Shown here piece after piece: positions 1 through 5,925 of a stretch of DNA of 11,776 nt (the first letter of the stretch is position 1; every line of letters begins with the position of its first letter). The notes beneath the pieces were generated by a model. The model worked only from the letters and a program-made list of their open reading frames with translations, was not told the origin of the DNA and did not search any database. The position numbers were made by a program, and so were the translations under genes. Source of the stretch: Acidisarcina sp. (lineage in GTDB: Bacteria; Acidobacteriota; Blastocatellia; Pyrinomonadales; Pyrinomonadaceae); assembly GCA_021155145.1 (NCBI GenBank), contig JAJNPX010000210.1:1-11776 (forward strand), written 5' to 3'.

Positions 1-107
1 TATGCAACCCGCTTTCATTTGGCTGTACCAGCCCCGGCTTGCCCGTTTTAAGGACAGTTCGTGACCGGTGTCGCCCGATTTATCGAACCTACGTCTCTGA
101 AAAGGCG

Positions 108-113
108 TAAAAT
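108..113 (+). promoter_or_regulatory. Putative -10 box just upstream of the zinc-ribbon gene
   Basis: TAAAAT ends five bases before the ATG at 119. If it is a -10 element, transcription would begin at or next to the start codon. No convincing -35 is visible. An AAAGG at 101-105 lies rather far upstream and would also have to be transcribed to serve as a ribosome binding site. Inference from sequence only. Confidence 0.35.
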
Positions 114-118
114 GAGAT

Positions 119-604
119 ATGTTTTGCCCGAATTGCGGATCGAAGAATGGGATCGAGCAGAATTACTGCCGAGGCTGCGGGCTAAAGCTCGACGCTATCG
201 TCGAAGCGGTCGCGGGCCAGTTCCCGTCCGAGGCATACGCTGAGCTCCAGCGTCGCAGAGAGATATTCAGGAAGCTTGGCGTTCTCAGCTTCTCGATCGC
301 CGGATTCGTCGGCTTTTCCCTGATCCTATTCAAGGCAGCACAGTACAAAGCCATTCTCTTCGGCGAAGAGGTCCTGATCTGGTCGGCGATCGGTGCAGTC
401 GTTGCATTCTCTCTGCTTTCCGCCTTCTTTATCAATTACCCGCGTCTGTTCATGAAGGGCACAAGCGGGCCGGCCGCTAAGGGCCGACTCGCCGACCCGG
501 TAACCGCAGATCTGATCGAGGACCGCCCAATCGATCACGTCCCGACCGTAACCGATAACACGACCGAGACCCTTTATGTTCCCCGCACACGCAAGGGAAC
601 TTGA
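119..604 (+). CDS. Zinc-ribbon membrane protein, function unknown
   Basis: A 161-residue protein that opens with a zinc-ribbon knuckle pair (Cys3-x2-Cys6 and Cys17-x2-Cys20, the CPNCG/CRGCG pattern of the 'zinc_ribbon_2' type). A short charged linker follows, then two hydrophobic segments at about residues 52-71 and 84-106 that should span the inner membrane, and a soluble tail of about 55 residues rich in Asp, Thr and Pro. Such proteins are common in Acidobacteriota and are usually annotated as zinc-ribbon domain-containing hypothetical proteins; no reaction can be assigned. The ATG at 119 is chosen because the first Cys pair begins right after it, as is typical of this family. It is apparently monocistronic; the next likely gene starts 113 bases downstream. 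Confidence 0.8.
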   Translation: MFCPNCGSKNGIEQNYCRGCGLKLDAIVEAVAGQFPSEAYAELQRRREIFRKLGVLSFSIAGFVGFSLILFKAAQYKAILFGEEVLIWSAIGAVVAFSLLSAFFINYPRLFMKGTSGPAAKGRLADPVTADLIEDRPIDHVPTVTDNTTETLYVPRTRKGT

Positions 605-699
605 ACTCCGTTTGCATGTGGCCGAGCCGGGAGTTCTCGATCCGGCTACTGAGCCCAAGTGTCGAACGATCTGCAGGCATCGAGATATTCGGCGCGAAT

Positions 700-708
700 T
701 GGTATACT
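700..708 (+). promoter_or_regulatory. Extended -10 promoter element (TGGTATACT)
   Basis: TG-G-TATACT is a good match to the bacterial extended -10 (TGnTATAAT). It ends nine bases before the ATG at 718, so the transcript would carry almost no leader. There is no Shine-Dalgarno sequence between the two. A -35 match at about 680 is poor, which is usual for extended -10 promoters. Confidence 0.5.
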
Positions 709-717
709 CATTTGCAA

Positions 718-966
718 ATGCCAGTTAGAACAACTACGCAGTCAAGGCGTTTCGACTGTCCGAAATGCGGGCCGGTGATATTTCGCGTTCAGGAGACCGA
801 GACCACCGATGCCGACGGCGAACACGTTTCCACGACCACCGATCGCGTCAAAGGGTATGGTGTTTGCGCGGTCTTTAAGAAATCGGGCGGCAAGGACACC
901 GACGCGGTCCTTCAGACGTGTCCCGTGTTCGTGGAAAATTTCGCCGCAGGCCTTCCGAAGGTTTGA
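718..966 (+). CDS. Small Cys-containing hypothetical protein
   Basis: An 82-residue protein from the ATG at 718. The open frame runs back to a TTG at 601, but that longer version would start inside the end of the preceding gene and would read through the promoter-like element at 700-708, so I prefer 718. The protein has a CPKC knuckle (Cys14, Cys17), then Cys50 and Cys68, so a four-Cys metal site is possible, although the last two cysteines are far apart. The middle is rich in Thr, Asp and Glu. There is no signal peptide and no membrane segment. I do not recognise a family. It lies 73 bases upstream of the ArsC/Spx-like gene in the same direction. Confidence 0.6.
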   Translation: MPVRTTTQSRRFDCPKCGPVIFRVQETETTDADGEHVSTTTDRVKGYGVCAVFKKSGGKDTDAVLQTCPVFVENFAAGLPKV

Positions 967-1021
967 AACGTCATTGTGATCTGGTCGATATCCGGTCGAG
1001 CGGTGTCACCCGCTCGTTCGG

Positions 1022-1030
1022 TGGTAAAAT
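1022..1030 (+). promoter_or_regulatory. Extended -10 promoter element (TGGTAAAAT)
   Basis: TG-G-TAAAAT ends nine bases before the ATG at 1040, the same geometry as at 700-708 and as on the minus strand at 5926-5931. No Shine-Dalgarno sequence lies between it and the start codon. It argues that the gene at 1040 is transcribed and that its start is correctly placed. Confidence 0.5.
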
Positions 1031-1039
1031 GGCGCGTAT

Positions 1040-1384
1040 ATGAAGATAATCGTTTACGAAAAACCTACCTGAACGACTTGCCGGAATCTGGCTAAGCTGT
1101 TTCGTGAAAACGGCATTGATTTCGACAGGGTAAATTATTTCAACGAGCCGTTTACCGAGGCGAATCTCAGCAAACTGATCGCCAAGACCGGGCTCCGGCC
1201 GTTTGATGTGCTTCGAAAGGGCGAGGCTGCGGTGAAAGACGCGGGCATTACCGCCGGAACCCCTGATGCGGACGTTATTGAACTGATGGTCGCGAACCCG
1301 AACACCATCCAGCGCCCGATCGTCGAGGTCGGCAACAAGGCTGTTCTCGCGAGGCCGATAGAGAAGGCATTGGAAATAATTTAG
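1040..1384 (+). CDS. ArsC/Spx-family redox protein with in-frame TGA, candidate selenoprotein
   Basis: Reading 1040-1384 in one frame gives 114 residues if the TGA at 1070-1072 is decoded rather than read as stop. The N-terminus is MKIIVYEKPT, then the TGA codon (residue 11), then TTCRNLAKL. The family (COG1393: ArsC, Spx, YffB) has its catalytic Cys exactly here; Spx reads PSCTSCRKA, so the site becomes U11-x-x-C14. The rest is intact, including Arg92 and Arg105 in QRPIVEVGNKAVLARP, which match the substrate-binding arginines of ArsC, and the length is normal. It ends at TAG 1382-1384. A hairpin suited to a bacterial SECIS lies at 1096-1114. By family knowledge the role would be thiol/selenol-dependent reduction (arsenate or a disulfide); the substrate is not known. 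Alternatives are a single nonsense mutation (TGC to TGA) or a sequencing error, but a random stop would be unlikely to hit the one catalytic residue. Cys and Ser replacements of Sec are common between homologues. Confidence 0.75.
1096..1114 (+). ncRNA. Candidate bacterial SECIS hairpin inside the ArsC/Spx-like gene
   Basis: In the mRNA GCUGUUU (1096-1102) pairs with AAACGGC (1108-1114): seven pairs, one of them U-G, closing a five-base loop CGUGA. Thirty bases separate the UGA (1070-1072) from the loop. As I recall the bacterial SECIS consensus, the loop has 3-14 bases, at least one G in its first two positions and lies about 16-37 bases from the UGA; all three hold here, and the loop has the G-U step known to matter in E. 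coli fdhF. A competing hairpin closer to the UGA (1077-1096, loop GGAAUCU) has its loop only ten bases away. Confidence 0.5.
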
Positions 1385-1402
1385 AATCGTCCATGACTGA
1401 GT

Positions 1403-1492
1403 CACAGAGTCCACGGATGTCGGCCGTTCCCTAAATTCGAGGCCTTTGCGAAATGTTTCGTTTCTCGACTCCGTGTTCGCGGTGCCTCTGTG
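1403..1492. repeat. Fold-back (MITE-like) element with nested inverted arms
   Basis: Four pairs of complementary segments nest around a centre near 1454: CACAGAG 1403-1409 with CTCTGTG 1486-1492; CACGGA 1412-1417 with TCCGTG 1470-1475; TCGAG 1437-1441 with CTCGA 1464-1468; CGAAA 1449-1453 with TTTCG 1456-1460. The right arm closely resembles the 'CTCTGTG/CCTCTGTGGTGAA' type of interspersed repeat that I remember from many environmental bacteria, where it often sits just before genes. It fills most of the gap between the ArsC/Spx-like gene and the DUF2237 gene, and could act as a terminator for the first or a promoter for the second. Confidence 0.5.
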
Positions 1493-1499
1493 GTGAAAT
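1491..1499 (+). promoter_or_regulatory. Weak extended -10-like box (TGGTGAAAT) at the repeat edge
   Basis: TGG-TGAAAT starts inside the outer right arm of the fold-back element and ends six bases before the ATG of the DUF2237 gene. It resembles the elements at 700 and 1022 but with a poorer hexamer. If functional, the repeat would have supplied the promoter. Confidence 0.25.
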
Positions 1500-1505
1500 G
1501 TCTAT

Positions 1506-1907
1506 ATGAGCTACACGAACGGAAACGGTAATGGCCACCAGCCGAAGCCTAAGAACGTACTCGGCGGTGAACTCAAGCAATGCTGCACCGACCCGATGAC
1601 GGGCTTTTATCGCGACGGATATTGCAGAACGGGCCTGGACGACACGGGCCGTCACACAGTTTGTATCGAGGCAACGGAGAAATTTCTTGAATTCTCGAAG
1701 CTTGCCGGCAACGACCTCTCGACCCCGATGCCGCAGTACGCCTTTCCGGGCCTGAAGGAAGGTGATAAATGGTGCCTTTGCATGCTCCGTTGGAAAGAAG
1801 CATTGCAGGCGGGAATGGCGCCGCGTGTATATCTGGAGGCGACTCATGAAGCCGCACTTACAGTCGTTTCGCTGGAAGACCTGAAGCAGCACGCCGTAGA
1901 AGAATAG
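1506..1907 (+). CDS. DUF2237 family protein
   Basis: A 133-residue protein with the hallmarks of DUF2237: NVLGGELKQC, CTDPMTGFYRDGYCRTG, GRHTVC, GNDLSTPMP, FPGLKEGDKWCLCMLRW and a tail EATHEAAL. Conserved cysteines are at 26/27, 40, 53, 90 and 92, which suggests a metal or redox site, but the family has no assigned reaction that I know. The first 16 or so residues (Gly, Asn, Gln and Pro rich) are a low-complexity leader before the domain. The length matches the family. Its TAG stop at 1905-1907 abuts the ATG of the following DinB-type gene with no gap, so the two are probably translated together. Confidence 0.9.
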   Translation: MSYTNGNGNGHQPKPKNVLGGELKQCCTDPMTGFYRDGYCRTGLDDTGRHTVCIEATEKFLEFSKLAGNDLSTPMPQYAFPGLKEGDKWCLCMLRWKEALQAGMAPRVYLEATHEAALTVVSLEDLKQHAVEE

Positions 1908-2375
1908 ATGGAATCGGTCGCACATCTTCGCCAGCTTTTCGCCTATAACGATTGGGCGAACCGCCGCATCCTCGTCTCGGTAAAAGGTTCGGGCTCGGAC
2001 CGCTCAAGGCAAATACTTGCTCATTTGCTGATCACCGAAAAGGAATATTACGAGCGGCTCTACGGAAAAGACTCGACCGGATTCGATTTCTGGCCGCAGC
2101 TCTCGGCAGAGGAATGCGGGGTACTCGCACGCGAGGCCGCCGAGGCATTTGAAAAACTGCTCCGCCGCTTTGACGAAGACGGGCTCGACCTCATCACGCG
2201 ATACCGGACAAGCGAAGGTATCCCGTATGAAAATACCTTTCGCGAGCTGCTCACGCACGTGCTGATGCACTCGTCAATTCATCGCGGAAACATTATCCTC
2301 AAACTTCGCGAAGAGGGCGTGGAACCGCCAAAGATCGACTACATTATTTACCTCCGCGAGACGAAGTACATTTGA
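1908..2375 (+). CDS. DinB-superfamily protein
   Basis: A 155-residue four-helix-bundle type protein of the DinB/YfiT-like superfamily. It opens with LFAYNDWANRRIL, the first-helix signature (AYNxWAN). The metal-binding histidines are visible: His39 in ILAHLL, and His121/His125 as HxxxH in MHSSIHRGNI. Members bind a divalent metal. Some transfer thiols (mycothiol, bacillithiol) to electrophiles and many are unassigned; the substrate cannot be told here. The start codon directly follows the stop of the DUF2237 gene, so these two form a translationally coupled pair. It ends at 2373-2375; no clear intrinsic terminator follows. Confidence 0.88.
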   Translation: MESVAHLRQLFAYNDWANRRILVSVKGSGSDRSRQILAHLLITEKEYYERLYGKDSTGFDFWPQLSAEECGVLAREAAEAFEKLLRRFDEDGLDLITRYRTSEGIPYENTFRELLTHVLMHSSIHRGNIILKLREEGVEPPKIDYIIYLRETKYI

Positions 2376-2453
2376 TCCTTTGCCGCCCGAGCGCTCCCCG
2401 ATCCCATTCAAACCGCAAACGTCCAAATTCGAACGCAAATAGAAGCACGCTGA

Positions 2454-2468
2454 TCGTCTAGCAGACGA
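2454..2468 (+). promoter_or_regulatory. Short perfect inverted repeat upstream of the 2536 gene
   Basis: TCGTCT (2454-2459) and AGACGA (2463-2468) are perfectly complementary around AGC. There is no T-tract after it, so it is not an intrinsic terminator. It lies 67 bases before the start at 2536 and could be an operator or a leader hairpin. The rest of the 160-base gap holds nothing I can name. Confidence 0.25.
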
Positions 2469-2535
2469 GAGGAGCCGTTAAAAATGGGCGAACGGCGAGA
2501 GCAAGGCGGAGGGCATTGCAATTGAAGGAGATCAA

Positions 2536-3165
2536 ATGTCACTCGAATCTGTTACTGCCGAATACTTAAGGCAATTGGACAAGGTTAGTGGTCTATTCAC
2601 TTTGGCAGCCGCATCAAGGGCGGGACTCCTCAACGCCTATTATTCGAATATCATTGCCGTCTATGAAGCAACCCAGGGCGGACTCATGTATGGCGGCGCG
2701 GCTGCCGGCTCATTGGCGCTCACGGCCGGCGTGCCGATCGTCACCGCCGTGGGTGTCTGGGTCGCTCTCGGCTCAGGATATTATCAGGCCCGTGAAGAAG
2801 CGAAACAGGAAGAGGCGATGTCGGGATTTTCTCAAGGCTTCGTTATGGCAGTTCTGAATTGGCAGTGGACACACGTAGTGTCGCGTTTTCAGCGTCCTTA
2901 TCTGAATATCAATAAGTTTGATGAGCAAATGAACTCCATCCGTGTAAATTCTTATCATGGAGGTCTAATGCGCGGATTCCTGGCGGGCAAGGTTTTGCCC
3001 GCTGATGCGAAAAAGGCGATAGTAAGCAAGCTCCGCGAGGCTGGAAAAGTAAGTGCTCCCAAGGAATGGAGCCGCAATTCCGACGTCGCTCGAAACCAGC
3101 AGATAAGCTATGTGATCGAAATGGCCGCCGCGGCGCGACGAAATAACTTGATCAGCGTCGGCTAG
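2536..3165 (+). CDS. Hypothetical protein with a glycine-rich hydrophobic segment
   Basis: A 209-residue protein that I do not recognise. The start is firm: AAGGAG at 2525-2530 lies five bases before the ATG. Residues 1-46 look helical and amphipathic. Residues 48-81 form a Gly/Ala/Val-rich hydrophobic stretch (GGLMYGGAAAGSLALTAG onward) that could be one or two membrane segments or a glycine zipper. A charged EEAKQEEAM linker follows, then a Trp-containing part (VLNWQWTHVVSRF) and a basic C-terminal region with ADAKKAIVSKLREAGK. There is no signal peptide. It is a unit of its own: unusually strong ribosome binding site, 160 bases of upstream space and a strong terminator behind it. Its codons look somewhat AT-richer than those of the neighbours (judged by eye), so transfer from elsewhere is possible. 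Confidence 0.75.
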   Translation: MSLESVTAEYLRQLDKVSGLFTLAAASRAGLLNAYYSNIIAVYEATQGGLMYGGAAAGSLALTAGVPIVTAVGVWVALGSGYYQAREEAKQEEAMSGFSQGFVMAVLNWQWTHVVSRFQRPYLNINKFDEQMNSIRVNSYHGGLMRGFLAGKVLPADAKKAIVSKLREAGKVSAPKEWSRNSDVARNQQISYVIEMAAAARRNNLISVG

Positions 3166-3183
3166 ACATCCACGCGGAAAAGG

Positions 3184-3227
3184 AGCGGTTTTTCGATCAA
3201 GATGGATCGACTAAACCGCTTTTTTTT
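3184..3227 (+). terminator. Strong Rho-independent terminator
   Basis: AGCGGTTT (3184-3191) pairs with AAACCGCT (3213-3220), and inside it TCGATC (3193-3198) pairs with GATCGA (3205-3210), leaving the loop AAGATG. Eight T residues follow (3220-3227). It ends transcription of the gene finishing at 3165. The ATG at 3202 of the open frame leading into scpA lies in this hairpin, which argues against using it as the scpA start. Confidence 0.9.
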
Positions 3228-3264
3228 GCGAAACTTGAGCATCGATCTAACAGAGCCGCCGCGC

Positions 3265-4074
3265 ATGGAACCACAGCAACAGCCGGAACAATTTGTATTC
3301 GATTTCCATAAGGAAACGGCCGAGATAGTCGCCGGATCGGGCGACGAGCTGAAGCTGAAGATGGGTGAATTTGCCGGCCCGCTCGATCTCTTGCTCTTTC
3401 TCATCAAGCAGGAGCAGGCGAACATCTTCGACATTCCGATCGCGAAGATCACGGACGAGTATCTGCAGTACATCAGGCTGATGAAGAGCCTCGACATCGC
3501 GATCGCGGCCGACTTTTTGGTCATGGCGGCGACGCTGATCGAGATAAAGTCAAAGATGCTCTTGCCGCGAGACCCCACGGCCGCAAGCGATGACGAGGAG
3601 TTTGAAGATCCGCGGCAAGAACTGGTCGATCAATTGCTCGAATATGAGAAATTCAAGTCGGCGGCGCAAATGCTGTACGAACGCTCGACCGTCGAACAGG
3701 CCGTCTTCCGACGCGGGCAGATCGAATCGGACGAGAACAACGCTGAGATCAATGCCTCGGTCTTTGACCTTCTGACCGTTTTTCAGAAGATCGTCTTGCG
3801 TCACAAGGATCAGGTGACGATGGAGATCGAACGCGAGGAAGTATCTCTCGCCGACATGATCAAGGCCCTGCGAAAGCGTATATTCGAAGAGACAGAGCTG
3901 AACCTGCTGGCCTTTTTTGACGAGATGCATACGCGGCGCGAGCTTGTGACAGCGTTCATCGCCGTACTTGAGATCGTCCGAACCGAACAGGTCAAGCTGG
4001 TTCAGAAAAAAACCTTCGGCGACATTTTTCTAAGAAAAGCCGAAAGCCTCGCTCCGGAGCCCGCCGGTTCATAA
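3265..4074 (+). CDS. scpA: Segregation and condensation protein A
   Basis: ScpA, the kleisin subunit that bridges the Smc heads and binds ScpB dimers in the bacterial condensin needed for chromosome compaction and segregation; cytoplasmic, on the nucleoid. The N-terminal Smc-neck-binding region reads MGEFAGPLDLLLFLIKQE, then NIFDIPIAKITDEYL and FLVMAATLIEIKSKMLLPR, the standard ScpA sequence. A variable middle follows, and the C-terminal winged-helix part (LVTAFIAVLEIVRTEQV) is intact. From the ATG at 3265 the protein has 269 residues, near the family norm. The open frame extends to an ATG at 3202, but that codon sits inside the terminator hairpin of the upstream gene, and the extra 21 residues are not part of the family. 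No clear ribosome binding site precedes 3265. scpB follows after 36 bases. Confidence 0.93.
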   Translation: MEPQQQPEQFVFDFHKETAEIVAGSGDELKLKMGEFAGPLDLLLFLIKQEQANIFDIPIAKITDEYLQYIRLMKSLDIAIAADFLVMAATLIEIKSKMLLPRDPTAASDDEEFEDPRQELVDQLLEYEKFKSAAQMLYERSTVEQAVFRRGQIESDENNAEINASVFDLLTVFQKIVLRHKDQVTMEIEREEVSLADMIKALRKRIFEETELNLLAFFDEMHTRRELVTAFIAVLEIVRTEQVKLVQKKTFGDIFLRKAESLAPEPAGS

Positions 4075-4110
4075 TTGGCCGAAATTCTGCTAATCTTTGC
4101 CTTTTCGCAA

Positions 4111-4749
4111 ATGACAGGAACCGAGATCGTAGAACCAGAGAAGAACGAAGCCAAAGAGAACGTTCAGAAAGAGTCTGCAGAAACTCTCAATGATGCCGGC
4201 CAGACAGAACGGCCCGTGCGTTCTGCCGCTGAGATAATGGCCATTGCGGAGGCGATCATCTTTGTCTCGGATGAACCGATCACCTCCAAGGCACTTGCCG
4301 ATATTCTCGAAGAGGACAAGGAGACCATCCAGGCCGCTGTCGAAGAGCTTCAGAAAGAGTACGAAGAACGCGGGGGCGGACTTCAGGTCCGCGAGATCGC
4401 AGGCGGATGGCAGATGGCCACCCGCACCGAGTATCACGAAGAGGTCCGCAAATTCCTCAAGACGCGTCCATCGGCCAAACTCTCGCTTGCGGCTCTGGAG
4501 ACACTTGCTGTGATCGCCTACAAGCAGCCTGTGACAGTTCCCGAGATACTCGAGATCCGCGGTGTCCAATCGGCATCCGCGATCAAAACGCTTCTGGAAA
4601 AACGGCTCATAGTCACCAAGGGCCACAAGGAGACCGTGGGCCGCCCGATGCTCTACGGCACCTCAAAGGATTTTCTTATTCAGTTCGGTTTGAAGGACCT
4701 CGGCGATCTGCCCTCAATAGAGGATTTCGAAGACCTGGTGAACGCGTGA
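4111..4749 (+). CDS. scpB: Segregation and condensation protein B
   Basis: ScpB, the second accessory subunit of Smc-ScpAB, works as a dimer of tandem winged-helix proteins. After an acidic, probably disordered leader of about 38 residues comes the first winged helix (about 40-116, with EAIIFVSDEPIT) and the second (about 123-190, with LSLAALETLAVIAYKQPVT, EIRGVQS and GRPMLYGTS). The length of 212 residues fits the family. The frame opens further up at a TTG (4075) directly after the scpA stop, but that would add a hydrophobic stretch alien to ScpB, so the ATG at 4111 is preferred. Its TGA overlaps the ATG of rluB (TGATG at 4747-4751), so the three genes form an operon. Confidence 0.93.
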   Translation: MTGTEIVEPEKNEAKENVQKESAETLNDAGQTERPVRSAAEIMAIAEAIIFVSDEPITSKALADILEEDKETIQAAVEELQKEYEERGGGLQVREIAGGWQMATRTEYHEEVRKFLKTRPSAKLSLAALETLAVIAYKQPVTVPEILEIRGVQSASAIKTLLEKRLIVTKGHKETVGRPMLYGTSKDFLIQFGLKDLGDLPSIEDFEDLVNA

Positions 4750-5486
4750 TGGAACGTCTCCAAAAACTCATTGCACAGGCTGGTATCGCATCACGCCGTG
4801 CGGCCGAGGAGCTTATCAAGGCCGGCGAGGTCTCGGTCAACGGCAAGGTGATCACGGAACTCGGTACAAAGGCCGACCCAGAGAAGGATCACATCAAGGT
4901 CCGCGGAAAACTGATCAACGAAAAGCTGAAAAAACAGCAGCCGACCTATATTTTGCTGAACAAGCCGAAAGGGGTTCTCTCGAGCGCCGCCGACCCCGAA
5001 GGCCGAAGACTCGTTACCGACCTGGTCAAAGCTCCGGGCAAGTTGCATCCGGTCGGCCGGCTGGATTTCAATACCGAGGGGCTGATCATCCTCACAAACG
5101 ACGGAGACCTTACGAACCGGGTCTCATCGTCAAAAACGATACCGAAGGTTTACGAGGTAAAGACCAAAGGCATCCCGACCGAAGTTGCGATCCGCAAACT
5201 GGCCCGCGGCGTAAGACTCGAAGACGGTTTTAGGACCGCTCCGGCCGAGATCCGAACGCTAAAGCCGACAGACAAGAATGGATGGTACGAGGTCACGCTT
5301 TACGAAGGCCATAATCAGCAGATAAGAAAGATGTTCGATTCGATCGGACATTCGGTCGTAAAGCTGAAGCGTACCAGGATAGGCAAGATAACAGATGCGG
5401 GCCTTGCGGCGGGCCAGAGCAGAAAACTCACACCAGACGAGGTCAAATCGCTAGGTTCCGTCCGAAAGGTCACGGACGGCCGATAA
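4749..5486 (+). CDS. rluB: 23S rRNA pseudouridine synthase RluB-type
   Basis: Pseudouridine synthase of the RsuA/RluB/RluE group, 245 residues. An N-terminal S4 RNA-binding domain (about 1-50: RLQKLIAQAGIASRRAAEEL and GEVSVNGKV) is followed by the catalytic domain with LLNKPKGVLSS, the GRLDFNTEGL motif carrying catalytic Asp106, and YEGHNQQIRKMF near the C-terminus. The group isomerises uridine in rRNA; the position after scpAB is the usual place of rluB, which modifies helix 89 of 23S rRNA (U2605 in E. coli numbering). The start ATG overlaps the scpB stop. The frame is open much further upstream, but that portion overlaps scpB and lacks homology. Its last 17 bases overlap the end of the opposite-strand CoA-binding gene, and no intrinsic terminator separates them. 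Confidence 0.92.
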   Translation: MERLQKLIAQAGIASRRAAEELIKAGEVSVNGKVITELGTKADPEKDHIKVRGKLINEKLKKQQPTYILLNKPKGVLSSAADPEGRRLVTDLVKAPGKLHPVGRLDFNTEGLIILTNDGDLTNRVSSSKTIPKVYEVKTKGIPTEVAIRKLARGVRLEDGFRTAPAEIRTLKPTDKNGWYEVTLYEGHNQQIRKMFDSIGHSVVKLKRTRIGKITDAGLAAGQSRKLTPDEVKSLGSVRKVTDGR

Positions 5487-5916
5487 GCGCCCTGTGCTCG
5501 ACCATCAGGCAGAGGTCCTGCACGACCTTGACCCCTGCCGTCGCCAATCGTTCCGCCGAATAATCGTCCCTGATACCCAACTGCAGCCAGACCGATCGCG
5601 GCTTGCGTTCGATGATCGCGTCGACGTGCTGAAAAACATCCTTCGAACGGCGAAATACATTTATCATATCGATCTCGCCCGGAATATCGGCAAGACGCCG
5701 AAAAACCTTTTCGCCCAAGATCTCGGTAACATCCGGATAATAGACCGGGACCGGTACGATCTCGAACCCCGCCGCCTGCATATATTTTGGAACGTAATAG
5801 GCCGGTTGGCCGGCGTGGTCGTCGGGCTTTATGCCGAGCACCGCGATCCGCTTCGTCGACCGGAGCAGCTCGGCGATCTCCGCATCGGTTGTAAGAACAT
5901 TTGCCTTCCAGTCCAT
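5470..5916 (-). CDS. CoA-binding domain protein (YccU-like)
   Basis: A 148-residue single-domain Rossmann-type CoA-binding protein, similar to E. coli YccU. Visible family parts are KRIAVLGIKPD (first strand and nucleotide loop), YYVPKYMQAAGFEIVPV, LGEKVFRRLADIP, DMINVFRRSKDV, VWLQLGIR and the end VVQDLCLMVEHRAL. It is expected to bind CoA or acyl-CoA in the cytoplasm; no reaction is established. The start is the ATG at 5914-5916. It runs towards rluB, and the two genes overlap by 17 bases at their 3' ends. Upstream it is divergent from the acyl-CoA dehydrogenase, which may be more than chance given the shared CoA theme. Confidence 0.92.
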   Translation of the reverse strand: MDWKANVLTTDAEIAELLRSTKRIAVLGIKPDDHAGQPAYYVPKYMQAAGFEIVPVPVYYPDVTEILGEKVFRRLADIPGEIDMINVFRRSKDVFQHVDAIIERKPRSVWLQLGIRDDYSAERLATAGVKVVQDLCLMVEHRALIGRP

Positions 5917-5925
5917 CTTGAGACC

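Noticed and set aside
1..110. Possible 3' end of an upstream gene (frame open from base 3 to a TAA at 108-110)
   Set aside because: Only about 35 codons are visible, with no recognisable motif; other frames are open for similar short lengths, so it cannot be supported.
1077..1096. Hairpin directly after the TGA (CUUGCC with GGC-U-AAG, loop GGAAUCU) as the SECIS
   Set aside because: The loop is only ten bases from the UGA, closer than the usual range, so the 1096-1114 hairpin is preferred; it remains a possible alternative.
971..1414. 147-residue open frame on the minus strand across the ArsC/Spx-like gene
   Set aside because: It is the shadow of the plus-strand gene; its translation shows no family, whereas the plus strand encodes a full ArsC/Spx domain.
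2484..2525. A 13-codon leader peptide frame ending at the ribosome binding site of the 2536 gene
   Set aside because: No run of regulatory codons, no ribosome binding site and no attenuator pair; probably chance.
4407..4748. N-terminal extension of the rluB frame
   Set aside because: It overlaps scpB almost completely in another frame and has no homology to the pseudouridine synthase family; the ATG at 4749 gives the correct S4 domain start.
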